A stretch of 64,000 nucleotides of DNA from Owenia fusiformis (lineage: Eukaryota > Annelida > Polychaeta > Sabellida > Oweniidae). The notes under the pieces were generated by a model. That model made no database searches, was not told the DNA's origin, and saw only the letters and a program-made list of their open reading frames with translations. The number at the start of each line of letters is the position of its first letter. Within the stretch, counting starts at the first letter, position 1. Where the stretch lies: positions 3,474,001-3,538,000 of the forward strand of contig CAIIXF020000006.1 in the NCBI GenBank assembly GCA_903813345.2, given 5' to 3'. This document shows positions 36,101 to 44,776 of this stretch, in pieces. The position numbers and the translations under genes were made by a program.

Positions 36101-39100
36101 AATATCCAGCAACATCTCCGAGAGAAAGGCTTTTCGGAAGAAGTTGCCAAACGTATCTCGAAACCACAGAGATCCTCTTCAGTTAGACTCTATGATTCAA
36201 AGTGGAAAGGATGGGTTGATTGGTGTAATACAAGGAAAATTAATCCACTCGAACCATCTGTGATTAAAATAGCTGACTTCTTCAATTGGTTATTTGAGTT
36301 CAAAGGTTTTCAACCGACTACCATTGCAGGATATAGAACTGCTATTGCTAATACCTTTAAGCAATTAGCTGGAGTAGACATTAGTTCTGATCCTATGTTA
36401 AAAAATCTCTTGTCTAATTTCAAACAAGAAAGACCAAGAAATTTGTCAGAGTTTCCTCAGTGGGATTTGAACATGGTTCTTCAGGGACTTATGAGACCTC
36501 CCTTTGAACCAATTGAATTAGTAGACATTAAATTTGTCACTTGGAAGTCACTGTTTTTGTTAACACTTGCTTCTGCTGCCAGGAGAAGTGAGATTCATGC
36601 CTTAGCTGTTGATAAGGTTTCACATACTCTAGACTGGCAAAAAGTGTATTTGGGTTTCAGTAGTGATTTTGTTCCAAAGACCTTTCTGAGAACCAAGAAT
36701 ATCGATCTCCTGAAAGATATAGAGATCAGTGCATTGTTAAACCCCGATTGCGCGGATGAACGTCTTCTTTGCCCCGTCAGGGCTCTGAAAGTTTACATGA
36801 GAAGAACCAAATCTATCCGTTCCTCTCAGAAGTTACTTTTCATTGCTTACAAGAAGAACTTTCAGAGAGACATCCACGTAAATACTATCAGTTCTTGGCT
36901 TAAACAATGTATTGTGAGAGCGCTGAAAGCAGTACCAGAAGATGTAGCTAGATTGGGAAAGATCAACATACATCAATTGAGAGCAGTAGCTACTTCTGTG
37001 GCTTTTCATGCCCATGCTTCTGTGGAGGACATTTTAAATTCAGGCAGATGGTCCAGCTTTAACACCTTCACAAACTTTTATCTTAAGGACTATTCAAGAA
37101 AGAATTCTGACAATTTGCATTTTTTGGCCGCAAACGTCAGAATTTGAGTGACTAGTAATTTGGTTGAATTAATTCGCCATAGATAGACAGTCAAAGTTTT
37201 GTTATATAATACTGGTATATTGAGTTAACCATGTATGTATATCATGATATAGTTATTAAGTGTTTTGTTTTGTCATTGTTTAATTTGTACAATAAACGTG
37301 ACATTTACCCCAGAACTTGTATTAGTTTACTTAGTTCTTTAGTCCCTTAATTAAGGAAAAGTATGTTAGTTATCCTTGAAGAAAGGGTTGATCTATTTGC
37401 GGTTTGTTGCAAATTTATTCCCGTGGCGTTTCTGCTGATACCCACCGCCTTCTTGGCTGGGATTCAGCACTTAGTGGCAATATTAGGTAAGTAGTAAGGG
37501 TTTGCGTAATAAAATCTAAAAATTTAAAGTAATTTTAGTTTTTATTAGTAAACCATACTTACCTAATATGCCACTATTATAATCCCCCCCTCCTCCTCCG
37601 CTGAATCAGCAGTTTTCTGTTAAGATGTATAAGCGGAATAATTGACAAGGAGCATTCTGGGATATTACAAGTGTTGGGGGTAACACTGAACGAAATGCGC
37701 TCGAAATTCCCGGGAATTTGGCCATAGATAGATTAGATGGTGAATGTTAGCACTTAGTGGCATATTAGGTAAGTATGGTTTACTAATAAAAACTAAAATT
37801 ACTTTAAATTTTTAGATTCACAAATTTAAACAAGGTATTCAGATTGACCTTGACCTTTTTACTGACTTTGAACCAGTCCGTAGTGTGTCCTTTTAGACGG
37901 TATATTGCCTCAAATGACAAATGTCTCAAATATTGAAGCCAATAATATTGACATTAAAGACAGAGCTCTCCTGAAAACAAATTGGACAAATCCACCAATG
38001 TTATAGGAGCTATCACCCAGACAGACACGAATGTATTCAATGGATGGACAGACAGACAGGCGTCCTCAAACTTTGTTTGATGGTATAATAACTCAAAGAA
38101 TTACGATACAATTAGAATTATATAAATAATCAAACCTCCTTCCATCTTTGTTCGCAGGACACCCTGTACATTACTGGTGAATGTCGGATTGTGTTCCAAT
38201 TCTTCCTCTGAGTCAGCTCTACTGTTAGCATCTCTAAAATACAAAAAAAGTACTATGGTTCCCTTTCAGAGGGGTTCTAATAGGTGTAATGGTCATTTCA
38301 AAATTGTACTATGATTCCTGTTCAGAGGTCTTCTTAATAAACATAATGGTCATTTCAAAATTTTCCTGCACCATTTAGTATACATAAATACGATATGATT
38401 ATACAGAGTCATGTTCTGGGAAGTTTTAGGAGGAATTATGGCTCTGTACATCTCCCGAAGGACAATTTTAATTTTTCTTAAAGGGAAATAACATGAGTAT
38501 TCAAAATTATTGCCATGTTGTGGCTGTGTACACAATAAGAATATCAAATTACCTTGGAGAGAACAATGCACCATCCCCACAAGGAGCTGTGGAAATGTAG
38601 AGGTGGAAAGAGATGCCATCTTTTACTTTAAATTTACCATCAGAGGGAGCTCTCTCTAGTATACATTCATCAGGATTGTTGGGAAATTTTTGGAGCTCTT
38701 TGTGAAGGAATCTAAAATGAATGGAAAAAGAATGGTATAACAGCTAAAACCAATCAACCTATAGGTGTAAATAATCAGTTTAATTTCAACAATTTTATGA
38801 CACGTAATTTAATCATCTCATATTTAGTTATTTTGTAAGAGACTGACCAAAGATGGTCGGACGGATGATCCAAGACTTCACCCATGTGAACTAAAAAGAT
38901 GGATGCTTAACATCTTGTATTATTTCACCTAAAATGAAAACCTGTGATACAATACCTCATAAAGCTTCGCCTTGTGATGATCTCAGCATGGGAGTCATTC
39001 ACTGTGTCACCCTGTAGACTTAACTGTTGACCTGTGATACATCTGTTCCCTAGTGTGAAAAACACTTCAGTGAATAAACAGTAGATCATGTGTATCTGAA

Positions 39101-42100
39101 CAATTCTGAAACATGAACATCTCTGAATATGAACTTTCAGTCCAAATATTTGCCAGATGCGATAGGTTTCACTATTTGTTCATTGGTCTATTCTTAGAAA
39201 TTAGGTTTTAACTTCTTTAAATCCACATAGATATTTAAGTAAATATAAGTCCAGAGTTTTGCAACGTGGGCTTTGAGAAAACAGCCAATAAAATTGCTAT
39301 ATAACACGTCATGTACCAGTTCCTAAGCAGATTACAGTCCCAGCATCATCAGAGTTGAGTTTCATGATGAGTGCAGCCAGCACCTTGCGTCCCGCCATCC
39401 CTTCAGGTATGGTTGCAGCGATCACATTGAATGCTTGGTGGGCTAGAGCTGCTATCTTATCAAAGACAGTCACCTTGGCATTAGGGTTAAGTGCTTGCTG
39501 TAGAGGCTAAAACAAAAAGTACCATATGATGACAATTTTACGACTTCTTGCAAGCAATTTCACAAAGACCTATATTTGGCCAGCTGTTCTATAACACCCC
39601 TTGATGGCCTGTCTGGCCAATAAACAGCATTGTTAGTACCTCAGTTGAAATACTCGATTTTGATTGGTCAACGAGCGGTGAATAATTTTAACTGTACACC
39701 GCACAATGCATTGCCGGTGAATAATATTCCCAGCATTCCACTAAAATGACGTCATTGTCAGACGATAAAATGGCCGCCACTAGCCGTTTCAAAAATGTTG
39801 AAGATGAGGATATTATTAGTCTCTTAGAGAGTAAAGACAGTCAAAATACGAAGAAAAATCTAAAACTTTGTACAAAGCTTTTAGTGGACTTCGCCCAGGA
39901 GAGTATTTTGACTCCATTGAGTGAACTTACTGCCGTGGCAGATGTAGATAATTTTTTGAAAAAGTTTTACGTTGGTAAGAGAAAAAAAGACGGTGGACTT
40001 TATAAGTTGAAATCATTTCAGCTTCTTAAATGGGGAGTGGCACGATACATCAGAGAGACACTTAAGATGGACATTACCAAGTCTGAATTCAAGGCATCAA
40101 ATGTTTTCAAAGCGATGGTTGTGGAACTGCAGAAGTCAGGAAAAGGTAAAACCACCCAAATCAGAAAATCTAAGATATTCTTCGGACTAACAAAACAATT
40201 ATAGACCTCTCCATTCGGTTTACTGTCAAAATTATATCCCTCGACTGTAAACCTCGACCTACGGTCTCGGTTTACAGTCTCGGGATATAATTTTGACAGT
40301 AAACCTCTGGTGAGGTCAATAATTGTATATTGTATACTGCTGTTTATTAGCCAGACAAACCATCAAGGGCTGTTATAGAACAGCTGTTCCATCCATACTG
40401 AATGGAACATAGAAATTACATGAACAAGGAAAATATTAATCTACAATTTATCATTTCCAAATCATGGGTGAACATGGATGGTGATGACTTACACTTGGTT
40501 TCTGTACATCAGACACTTGGAATGATCCCTCGGCCATAAGGGTCCTCAAGGCAACATCAGCAGCCTCACGTTTCCCATCTTTCTTGTTCCTGGACACCAC
40601 AGAGGGGAACCTCCTGTTGCCGGCAAATGATGCCACAATTGTAAACCTAAAGATAACATTGCAGGTTTGAACCTTCTACAATGATCAGTCAATAAGTGTT
40701 CTTCATATCCTGGTTTTTGAAATGGCCAGTGAACCTGTGAGAATGTTTGTGTAGTGGGGGTTGCACATTTCATTTTTTCATTTGGAGGGGGCGGGGGCAA
40801 ATATAGCCAAGAAATCTTAAATAATTGACAATTCAGACCAACTACTTTATGTACCAGAAAACCAGTCCTCATGACCCCCAGGGAATTTAACATTCTAAAG
40901 GTATTTATGATAGGATATTCAAGATAGTGGCCACTTACTTTGGATTGTGAGGTGGCCCATGTTGTCCCACAATATCAATCTTCCCTGTCATCTTTCTGGA
41001 CTGTGCAAACTCCATAAATGCACTTATGGGGTTCTTGTTGAGAACTGCAAATGCTTCTCCATTCAAGGCCTGCGCATTACTAGATGTAGAGGGCTGAACA
41101 CTGATAGATGTGTTATCATCAGAGAATCCAAGAGAGCTTTGTAAGGAGTGCTGTGCAGCTAAGTTAGGATCAAAGGGTGTAGTCACTTTTCTAGGGTTCA
41201 TCTCCATTAGGTTTGGAATCCCTGAATTAAAACTTGTAGACCCCATTGTTGTGGTGATACTATTAGTGGCTCCACCTGTTAATACACTTTGAAATTTTTG
41301 ATTTAGATTCATCATGTCCATTGGTGACGCAGGAGGCCTGAATCCAGCTCCTGAACTACTTGCACCTTGTGTCATCTCTGTTGCTGGGAAGTTTCCTTCG
41401 CTACTATGATTTTTAAAAGTGAATGACCCAGATTCTGTCAATGCCCATGTCGGTGGAGACTCGACAATTTTTGAGATTACACCTTTCTTCTGACAAGCAT
41501 ACAACATCGGGTTGATTGCTTTCTTGCTCTTAAAGCCAAGACTTTTCGCAAGATCAGTAGCAGTACAAGTTTGTCCATTACATTTATTGAGTGCATTTAG
41601 GATTTTGTACTCTTGTTCATTTACCTTAACATTTGCACTGGCCACTGTGGTTTGTGGATCATCATCTACATGGCTGTCTTCACTGGTAGTCATTGTCACT
41701 TCACCATAATATTCCTCCTCAGCCATATCATCATTATCATCACCCTCATTAACATTACTAGAGTTTTCCACATCATCAGTAGAAGATTCAGTTTTCTCAA
41801 TAACTTCTCCATAGTATTCTTCATCATCTTCAGTTGTATCAACAACATTTCCACAAGTTTCTCTACTGGTGTCGGTAAACTGCTCATATTTCATTGTGAT
41901 ACCATCACCATTATTCTGTGTAGATACATCATTGTCTTGTTGTGGTACATCATTGTCAATGGTCTGTGTGGATGGTTTATTTATCTCTTCTGAATCTGAT
42001 TCACTTGTTTTCATTATTACTTCTCCAACATGGTCTTCAGGTTCCTGACATCCTTCATCATCATACTGACCAATTGCTGCAGTTTCTTGACTGACCTCAT

Positions 42101-44230
42101 TATCACACTCTTTATTGTCTTCTATCATTGGATCAGTAGCTACTTCATCAATTTCTGTCTTTACAAGTAGAGGATTTGTAATAATTTCTGGTTGAACAAC
42201 ATTGGGTTCCTCTCCTTCTGTAGACTGTTCGTTGCTTGATGCTTTATCCTCATTATTTGTCTGCTGTGGAGTTTTGTTAGAAAGCTTTTCAAATTTAGCT
42301 ATGGCATCCTTATTGAGTGTGTTGATAGACCAAATTGGAGGCATCAGCGGAACCTTTTTAAGTATTTTTTCCTTGTTCATTGCGAACAGAGTTGGGTTCA
42401 CTTCACTTGGCGATGCCATCTTTAATTCTTTAGCAATATCTACAGCCTTCATAGGGAAACGACTAGCTCTTAAGATGGCAACAATTTTAGAAGCCAAATC
42501 ACCATAAATGTCAACAACTGGCTTCGTAGCCTTTGGTAGAATAGAAGTCTGTGTTGGGTTCCAACTGGATGTTGTTGTTCTCCCTTCACTTAGACACATT
42601 TTCTTAGGGTTAGGACCCTGAGGGGACAAGGGCATGTGGCGTTTGATAGGTGGAGATGGAACAGAAGAGGATGTGTTAGATGTTTGGGGTTTACCTATTT
42701 GAGCCCAAGGAGGTTGGGGCATACTTATATTTTGTTGGCTAGATGTTGACATCATCATCAAACCTCTACCTCTCCCTTTGGAATATGCTGGTGTTTCATA
42801 AGAACTTGATGGCTTGGAAATTTGATTCTGCCCTAATTGTCTGGCCATATTAGACTGCATGGGAGGCGCAGGAGGGTTTGGAGGCATGGTACTACATTGT
42901 GGAACACCCACAGGGGAAGCCTCCTCAATGGTTTTATAATCACCTAGTTTAGATGCCTGAAGTTGCCATATAGGTGGCATCCCGGGAACTTTCTTTAGTA
43001 GCCCTGGGTTTTTCCGGTGTATTGCAAATATAACTGGATTCACTTCTGAAGCTGTCTGGCAGCCTATAGCTTTAGCAATATCTGGGGCTTTCATTGGGAA
43101 TTTAGATTCCTTTAAAACATTCAATATCTTTTTGGCAGTGACATCAGATAGTCCACTCTTTAAACCTTTTGTCGACCTGTTTTGTGATTGTTCACAGTTT
43201 TGATTCAGAGTTGAACTCTGTGGCTGTCCAAAGTTCTGAGTTTGTCTTGAGTGTTGGTATTGCGACTGTTGATTGCTCACGGCTTGTCCAGAATTTCCCA
43301 TTTGGGAATTAGAACTGTACGGGGTTGAACTCTGCGGCTGTCCAAAGTTCTGAGTTTGTCTCGAGTGTTGGTATTGCGACTGTCGATTGCTCACAGCTTG
43401 TCCAGAATTTCCCATTTGGGAATTAGAACTGTACGGGGTTGAACTCTGTGGCTGTCCAAAGTTCTGAGTTTGACTGGAGTGTTGGTATTGCGACTGTCGA
43501 TTGCTCACAGCTTGTCCAGAATTTTCCATTTGGGAGTTAGAACTATAACCATCACGCATATTGTAAGGAGTACCCTGTAAGTTAAAATAAATCGATAAAA
43601 GATTTCAGCAGAGACATGGTTTATGCTCTAAAACATACTTAGACATAGTTTAGAACTAGGAATCTCAATTTGATTACATGGTCCCTTAGCAATAAAGACC
43701 ATCGTATTATTCCTTATTGGAAATTGAAAGGCATACATGTACTAAGCCAATCACATATTGCACAACGTCAAGAGTGGAGCTTCAAACTTTGATCTTGTTT
43801 CTGCTCAGTTGGCCATATCCAATGCATTAACATAAACGGTTTGGCTGAGATTGAGACACAGTTGGCATATTTGAATTGTGATTATAACATAGCTAACCTG
43901 ACTTGACTTGGCTGCCTGGCCCAACATCAATGGTGTCGGTCGAGTATTACTTGCAGAACTCTTATTTTGATGTGGAAATATTGGTACTGAAGACATGGAT
44001 GATCTTGGCCCCCTAGCAGTTTCGTTTTGATGAGATTTTGTGTTTGAAATCAACTTCCATTGTGGGGGTACCTCCTCGACTTTTTGTATCACCCTCTCCC
44101 TTTGAAGTGTATATAACTGCCGATTTATATCCTTCTTCTGCCCTCCAACATTATTGCACACGTCTTGTGTCCGTATAATTGCGCCTGGTCGTGATTGAAA
44201 ACACTGCAAGATTCTATTTTTGAGATCCAT
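30158..44230 (-). CDS. ADAR: ADAR1-like dsRNA adenosine deaminase with four Z-alpha-like domains
   Basis: Ten coding exons, all in phase, encode 1441 aa: 44230-43898, 43574-40939, 40646-40493, 39506-39317, 39049-38956, 38711-38553, 38233-38136, 31830-31648, 30903-30663, 30395-30158. Z-alpha-like winged helices lie at about residues 1-61, 258-316, 466-527 and 765-823; the first keeps N36, R37, Y40, P55, P56 and W58 of the Z-DNA/Z-RNA contact set. A Gln/Ser-rich region (about 121-234) is three 38-aa repeats. One dsRNA-binding domain (about 955-1025, [21 protein letters not shown]) precedes the deaminase (1042-1441). The catalytic set is intact: H1125 and E1127 (HAEI), C1180 (PCGDGA), C1251 (SCSDK). 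ADAR1 converts adenosine to inosine in dsRNA. The gene hosts a DIRS element in intron 7 and is divergent from BAX. Confidence 0.95.
31098..31570. mobile_element. TACAGGGTRTCCCGAAAGTA MITE, copy 1
   Basis: The left end TACAGGGTATCCCGAAAGTA and a decayed right end (CATACTTTTGGGGCACCCT) enclose about 470 bp within ADAR intron 8. The same family at 60536-61177 has intact ends. The first and last blocks share TGTCTGCCTAGGGAG-type sequence. Non-coding; TA target. Confidence 0.7.
31946..32093. repeat. Left inverted terminal repeat of DIRS element
   Basis: About 148 bp starting AAACCATACTTACCTAATAT, almost perfectly complementary to 37635-37781. It includes the palindromic CCCGGG core in AATTCCCGGGAATT. 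Confidence 0.9.
32159..33868 (+). CDS. DIRS gag-like protein, Arg/Ser-rich
   Basis: A 569-codon ORF from the first ATG after the left ITR. Residues about 30-260 are extremely rich in SR, RRR and KKK runs, like RNA-binding gag proteins of DIRS elements. The C-terminal half is less biased, with acidic [13 protein letters not shown] near 320-333. It ends at TAG (33866-33868). The same frame reopens immediately and runs to 34174 with an RGRGRG-rich basic tail, so the full protein may once have been about 671 aa, with the TAG a nonsense mutation or read-through site. Function (RNA packaging) is inferred from position and composition. Confidence 0.75.
   Translation: MDSDLNKDHQKGSSAIDESKESTKQDESGRDESSTGNVSRGYSQSPKKREQEKRRRGSSRSSSPSASKGRQSRKKHKVTLHSSERSVKSPIKKKSKKSRSKKKKQKARHHRSRSPSSSSVTSSSLSQTRRHKHKRRRRSPSPNGSSSSSVTSSSLSPKRKNKRKRHRPSRSSHRRRRDYRRYSSPSSSSDFSRSDDRRRYYRHRRRPSIDSISPSERGRRRHRLSKSPSRHSHRRRNRSFSGPRQLVRRSISTQRQPGISHNISHFPRQLSPTHSPVRFDRNVMERTNSIVSSEMSKFCSPPHVNRTSRLDNDFEEEDDDVIVDMPLREEFSKAIKQVHETFPDLIGDLTPSRDKYQSKSLVRDKTPISSSSLELPFCPGVKHNLEVNAKLFTELPHNAFKKDFHNFGNKRFKISKKLYKVVPETEAQVKPCEVDEDFSTILGPKFQSTRNLSDKDTKLPNSDTKLEPRPFINLKNVSEWECVSREQLCTASHTEWFVGSVRPILEEMLQDESLDSAYNDKIDKCLALIKAAGHCIEDGYRLGSHLLSQFVGVRRHSLLSLRADKETPF
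33869..34174 (+). CDS. Gag C-terminal extension, RG-rich
   Basis: In frame with the preceding ORF after one TAG. About 100 codons end GKGRGKQQ, with repeated [14 protein letters not shown]-type sequence typical of RNA-binding tails. An internal ATG at 33872 could start it separately. It overlaps the first codons of the RT ORF (34146). Confidence 0.55.
   Translation, partial: EMKTMMCLEPHAGKLFQGKISVVKDALREAKQDKAQNQVLTFTATNQASKSSNPNQKNTNSGNQPFRGKGRGSNRGRGRGFKSQSNDFQKGNRGKGRGKQQ
34146..36263 (+). CDS. DIRS reverse transcriptase / RNase H
   Basis: 705 codons. The RT domain has [13 protein letters not shown] (about 107-119), [25 protein letters not shown] and the active-site motif YLDDWL (residues 228-233). 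RNase H begins at [15 protein letters not shown] (first Asp about 395), continues through INLKELMAI and [17 protein letters not shown], and ends at [16 protein letters not shown] conserved DIRS tail follows ([20 protein letters not shown]). It copies element RNA into DNA in the retrotransposition cycle. The last 200 or so bases overlap the recombinase ORF in another frame. The frame is intact. Confidence 0.93.
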   Translation: MGKDVVNNSDLLKVGNVSILPVQVFVGPVGARLQSFWPNWKSIVTNHFVLNILKEGYFLPFIKTPSLTRVPIWSNYTNNVKREAISDLISRLLAKRAIVKVTELESPGFYSRVFIVPKNHHTDWRLITDLSILNTYLHVPKFKMDTIEVIRKHMKQGMWMCSIDLVDAYLHVPIAKTHHKFLRFAVENTVYQWRCLPFGVSVAPFLFTQIVSVLKVLLHKQNILIFQYLDDWLVLAESKEICSSHTQLVLDLTEKLGFLVNEKKSNLVPTQNLVYLGSGCDLKRGVVLPTMSRKDLLKQEIGNFLAKQKQEAIVWQRILGLLAATERSVPLGRLFMREMQFNLQTDWNQSCQDQSVEVQWSQKTQQDLIWWTQDQNLDKGTPLELLVPQRKLFTDSSHYAWGAHLEGQETSGIWTKGDLDLHINLKELMAIQKSLVFFQHLLIGKVVQVASDSVTAVAYLKNQGGTHSYQMFLVAKNILMWAHKHQILLIVRHIPGHLNVIADYLSRRHQIIATEWSLNYQVFQDLCKIWNRPLIDLFATRHNNKIPTFVSPVPDPLAWDMDAMSINWTGLWSYAFPPTALLTRVLQKFQTHKEVQMILIAPCWPKQSWFPMLLDCLVDHLVKLPMFRNLLKQPQRMIFHQNVQALQLHAWKISSNISERKAFRKKLPNVSRNHRDPLQLDSMIQSGKDGLIGVIQGKLIHSNHL
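36075..37147 (+). CDS. DIRS tyrosine recombinase
   Basis: The recombinase frame is open from 34253, but the part before about 36075 is an out-of-frame shadow of RT, so I place the real domain from about 36075. It has an N-terminal core-binding domain ([35 protein letters not shown]). The catalytic domain contains AARRSEIH (Arg at 36581-36586), HQLR (His 36971, Arg 36980), GRW (Trp 37049) and the nucleophile region NFYL (Tyr at 37079-37081). All catalytic positions are present. It integrates the circular DNA copy without cleaving a duplicated target. Confidence 0.92.
37466..37580. repeat. Internal complementary region of DIRS element
   Basis: The first half is the complement of the outer left end (31934-31975). 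The second half is the complement of the outer right end (37755-37815), joined at AATAAAAT|CTAAAAATTT. Its presence fixes the true element ends beyond the ITRs. Confidence 0.9.
37635..37781. repeat. Right inverted terminal repeat of DIRS element
   Basis: Inverse of 31946-32093, ending GGTAAGTATGGTTT. A unique extension to about 37817 is matched only in the internal complementary region. Confidence 0.9.
39581..40386. mobile_element. 806-bp TIR element with single ORF in ADAR intron 3
   Basis: Ends CAGCTGTTCTATAACACCCC (39581) and GGGCTGTTATAGAACAGCTG (ending 40386) are inverted over about 48 bp, continuing through TTGATGG and GTCTGGC. It contains one plus-strand ORF followed directly by a 110-bp near-perfect hairpin (40204-40316, arms around TTTACTGTCAAAATTATATC). 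The target duplication is unclear because CAGCTG is itself a palindrome. Confidence 0.8.
39746..40204 (+). CDS. Recombinase-type N-terminal DNA-binding domain protein, 152 aa
   Basis: Intact 152-codon ORF inside the TIR element. [46 protein letters not shown] (about 61-108, cited in part) resembles the helical core-binding domain of Crypton-type tyrosine recombinases and of host proteins derived from them (the region before DUF3504 in KCTD1/ZMYM/QRICH1-type proteins). No catalytic R-H-R-Y domain follows; a hairpin begins at the stop codon. It is probably a DNA-binding accessory or repressor-like product of the element, or a truncated recombinase. Function is inferred from similarity seen by eye only. 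Confidence 0.5.
   Translation: MTSLSDDKMAATSRFKNVEDEDIISLLESKDSQNTKKNLKLCTKLLVDFAQESILTPLSELTAVADVDNFLKKFYVGKRKKDGGLYKLKSFQLLKWGVARYIRETLKMDITKSEFKASNVFKAMVVELQKSGKGKTTQIRKSKIFFGLTKQL
43203..43560 (-). repeat. Three 114-bp tandem repeats within ADAR exon 2
   Basis: Repeats start at 43211, 43325 and 43439 (plus coordinates of TTGAACTCTG), exactly 114 bp apart. They encode three nearly identical 38-aa Gln/Ser/Asn-rich units ([18 protein letters not shown]...) between Z-alpha domains 1 and 2. The low divergence shows recent expansion of the linker. Confidence 0.9.
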
Positions 44231-44776
44231 GTTAATATTTTACTTCCGGTTCAGCATACTAAAACACACATAGGTGTGTTAGATAAATCAACACTATTTA
44301 ATATGGTGTCATCTGATTAAGTATTCAATTTATTGAATGAATCAAGGTGTTGTGTGTGTTCCATATTTCTAATAAGTTTTAATGATAAATCAGACAAGTA
44401 CAAGCTCGCTGACTGTATTCTAACACCTAGGTGTATTTTAGTATCATCCGGTTTATCTTTGACGCGAATAATATGGACTATATAAATGTTCTATGTTTTA
44501 CTCTAAACTCGCTAAATCAAACATAACATTTACAAAGATATAATTTCACACAGTTAAAGCTAAATTTGAGAATTGATTGTATCTACTACTTGGATATTTT
44601 TGGTTTTTTAATAGGCTAAATGAAACCAACCTGCATTTAGTCATGAAACACCAAAAAATGATTTTCGAATTTATTTAGAATCTAGTGTCATATTTTGAGA
44701 ATTACAGCTATATCTGAGTGATATGAGTAAAATCTACGAGGCTTATTAAGTGAACTATAACTTACAACAGTTAACC
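44231..44776. promoter_or_regulatory. Divergent ADAR/BAX promoter region
   Basis: 546 bp between the ADAR start codon (minus) and the BAX-like start codon (plus). ACTTCCGGT at 44242-44250 (complement ACCGGAAGT) is a perfect ETS-family consensus, 11 bp from the ADAR ATG and typical of bidirectional promoters; a second CCGGTT occurs at 44448. Between them is a palindromic insert (44256-44444). Transcription starts cannot be located from sequence. Confidence 0.5.
44256..44444. mobile_element. Small palindromic element in the divergent promoter
   Basis: ATACTAAAACACACATAGGT at the left is complementary to ACCTAGGTGTATTTTAGTAT at the right (ending 44444). About 190 bp, non-coding, MITE-like. No convincing target duplication. 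Confidence 0.55.

Larger units (their letters stand above)
31934..37817 (+). mobile_element. DIRS-like tyrosine-recombinase retrotransposon
   Basis: A 5.9-kb element in ADAR intron 7, antisense to ADAR and about 100 bp from exon 8. It has gag-like, RT/RNase H and tyrosine recombinase genes, and the DIRS end structure. Inverted terminal repeats of about 150 bp lie at 31946-32093 and 37635-37781. An internal complementary region (37466-37580) carries the complement of the extreme left end (ATTTTATTACGCAAACC) joined to that of the extreme right end (through AAATTTTTAG). This is the template thought to rebuild circular DIRS DNA. There is no obvious target duplication, as expected for recombinase integration. 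AATAAA at 37291 follows the last ORF. Confidence 0.95.
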
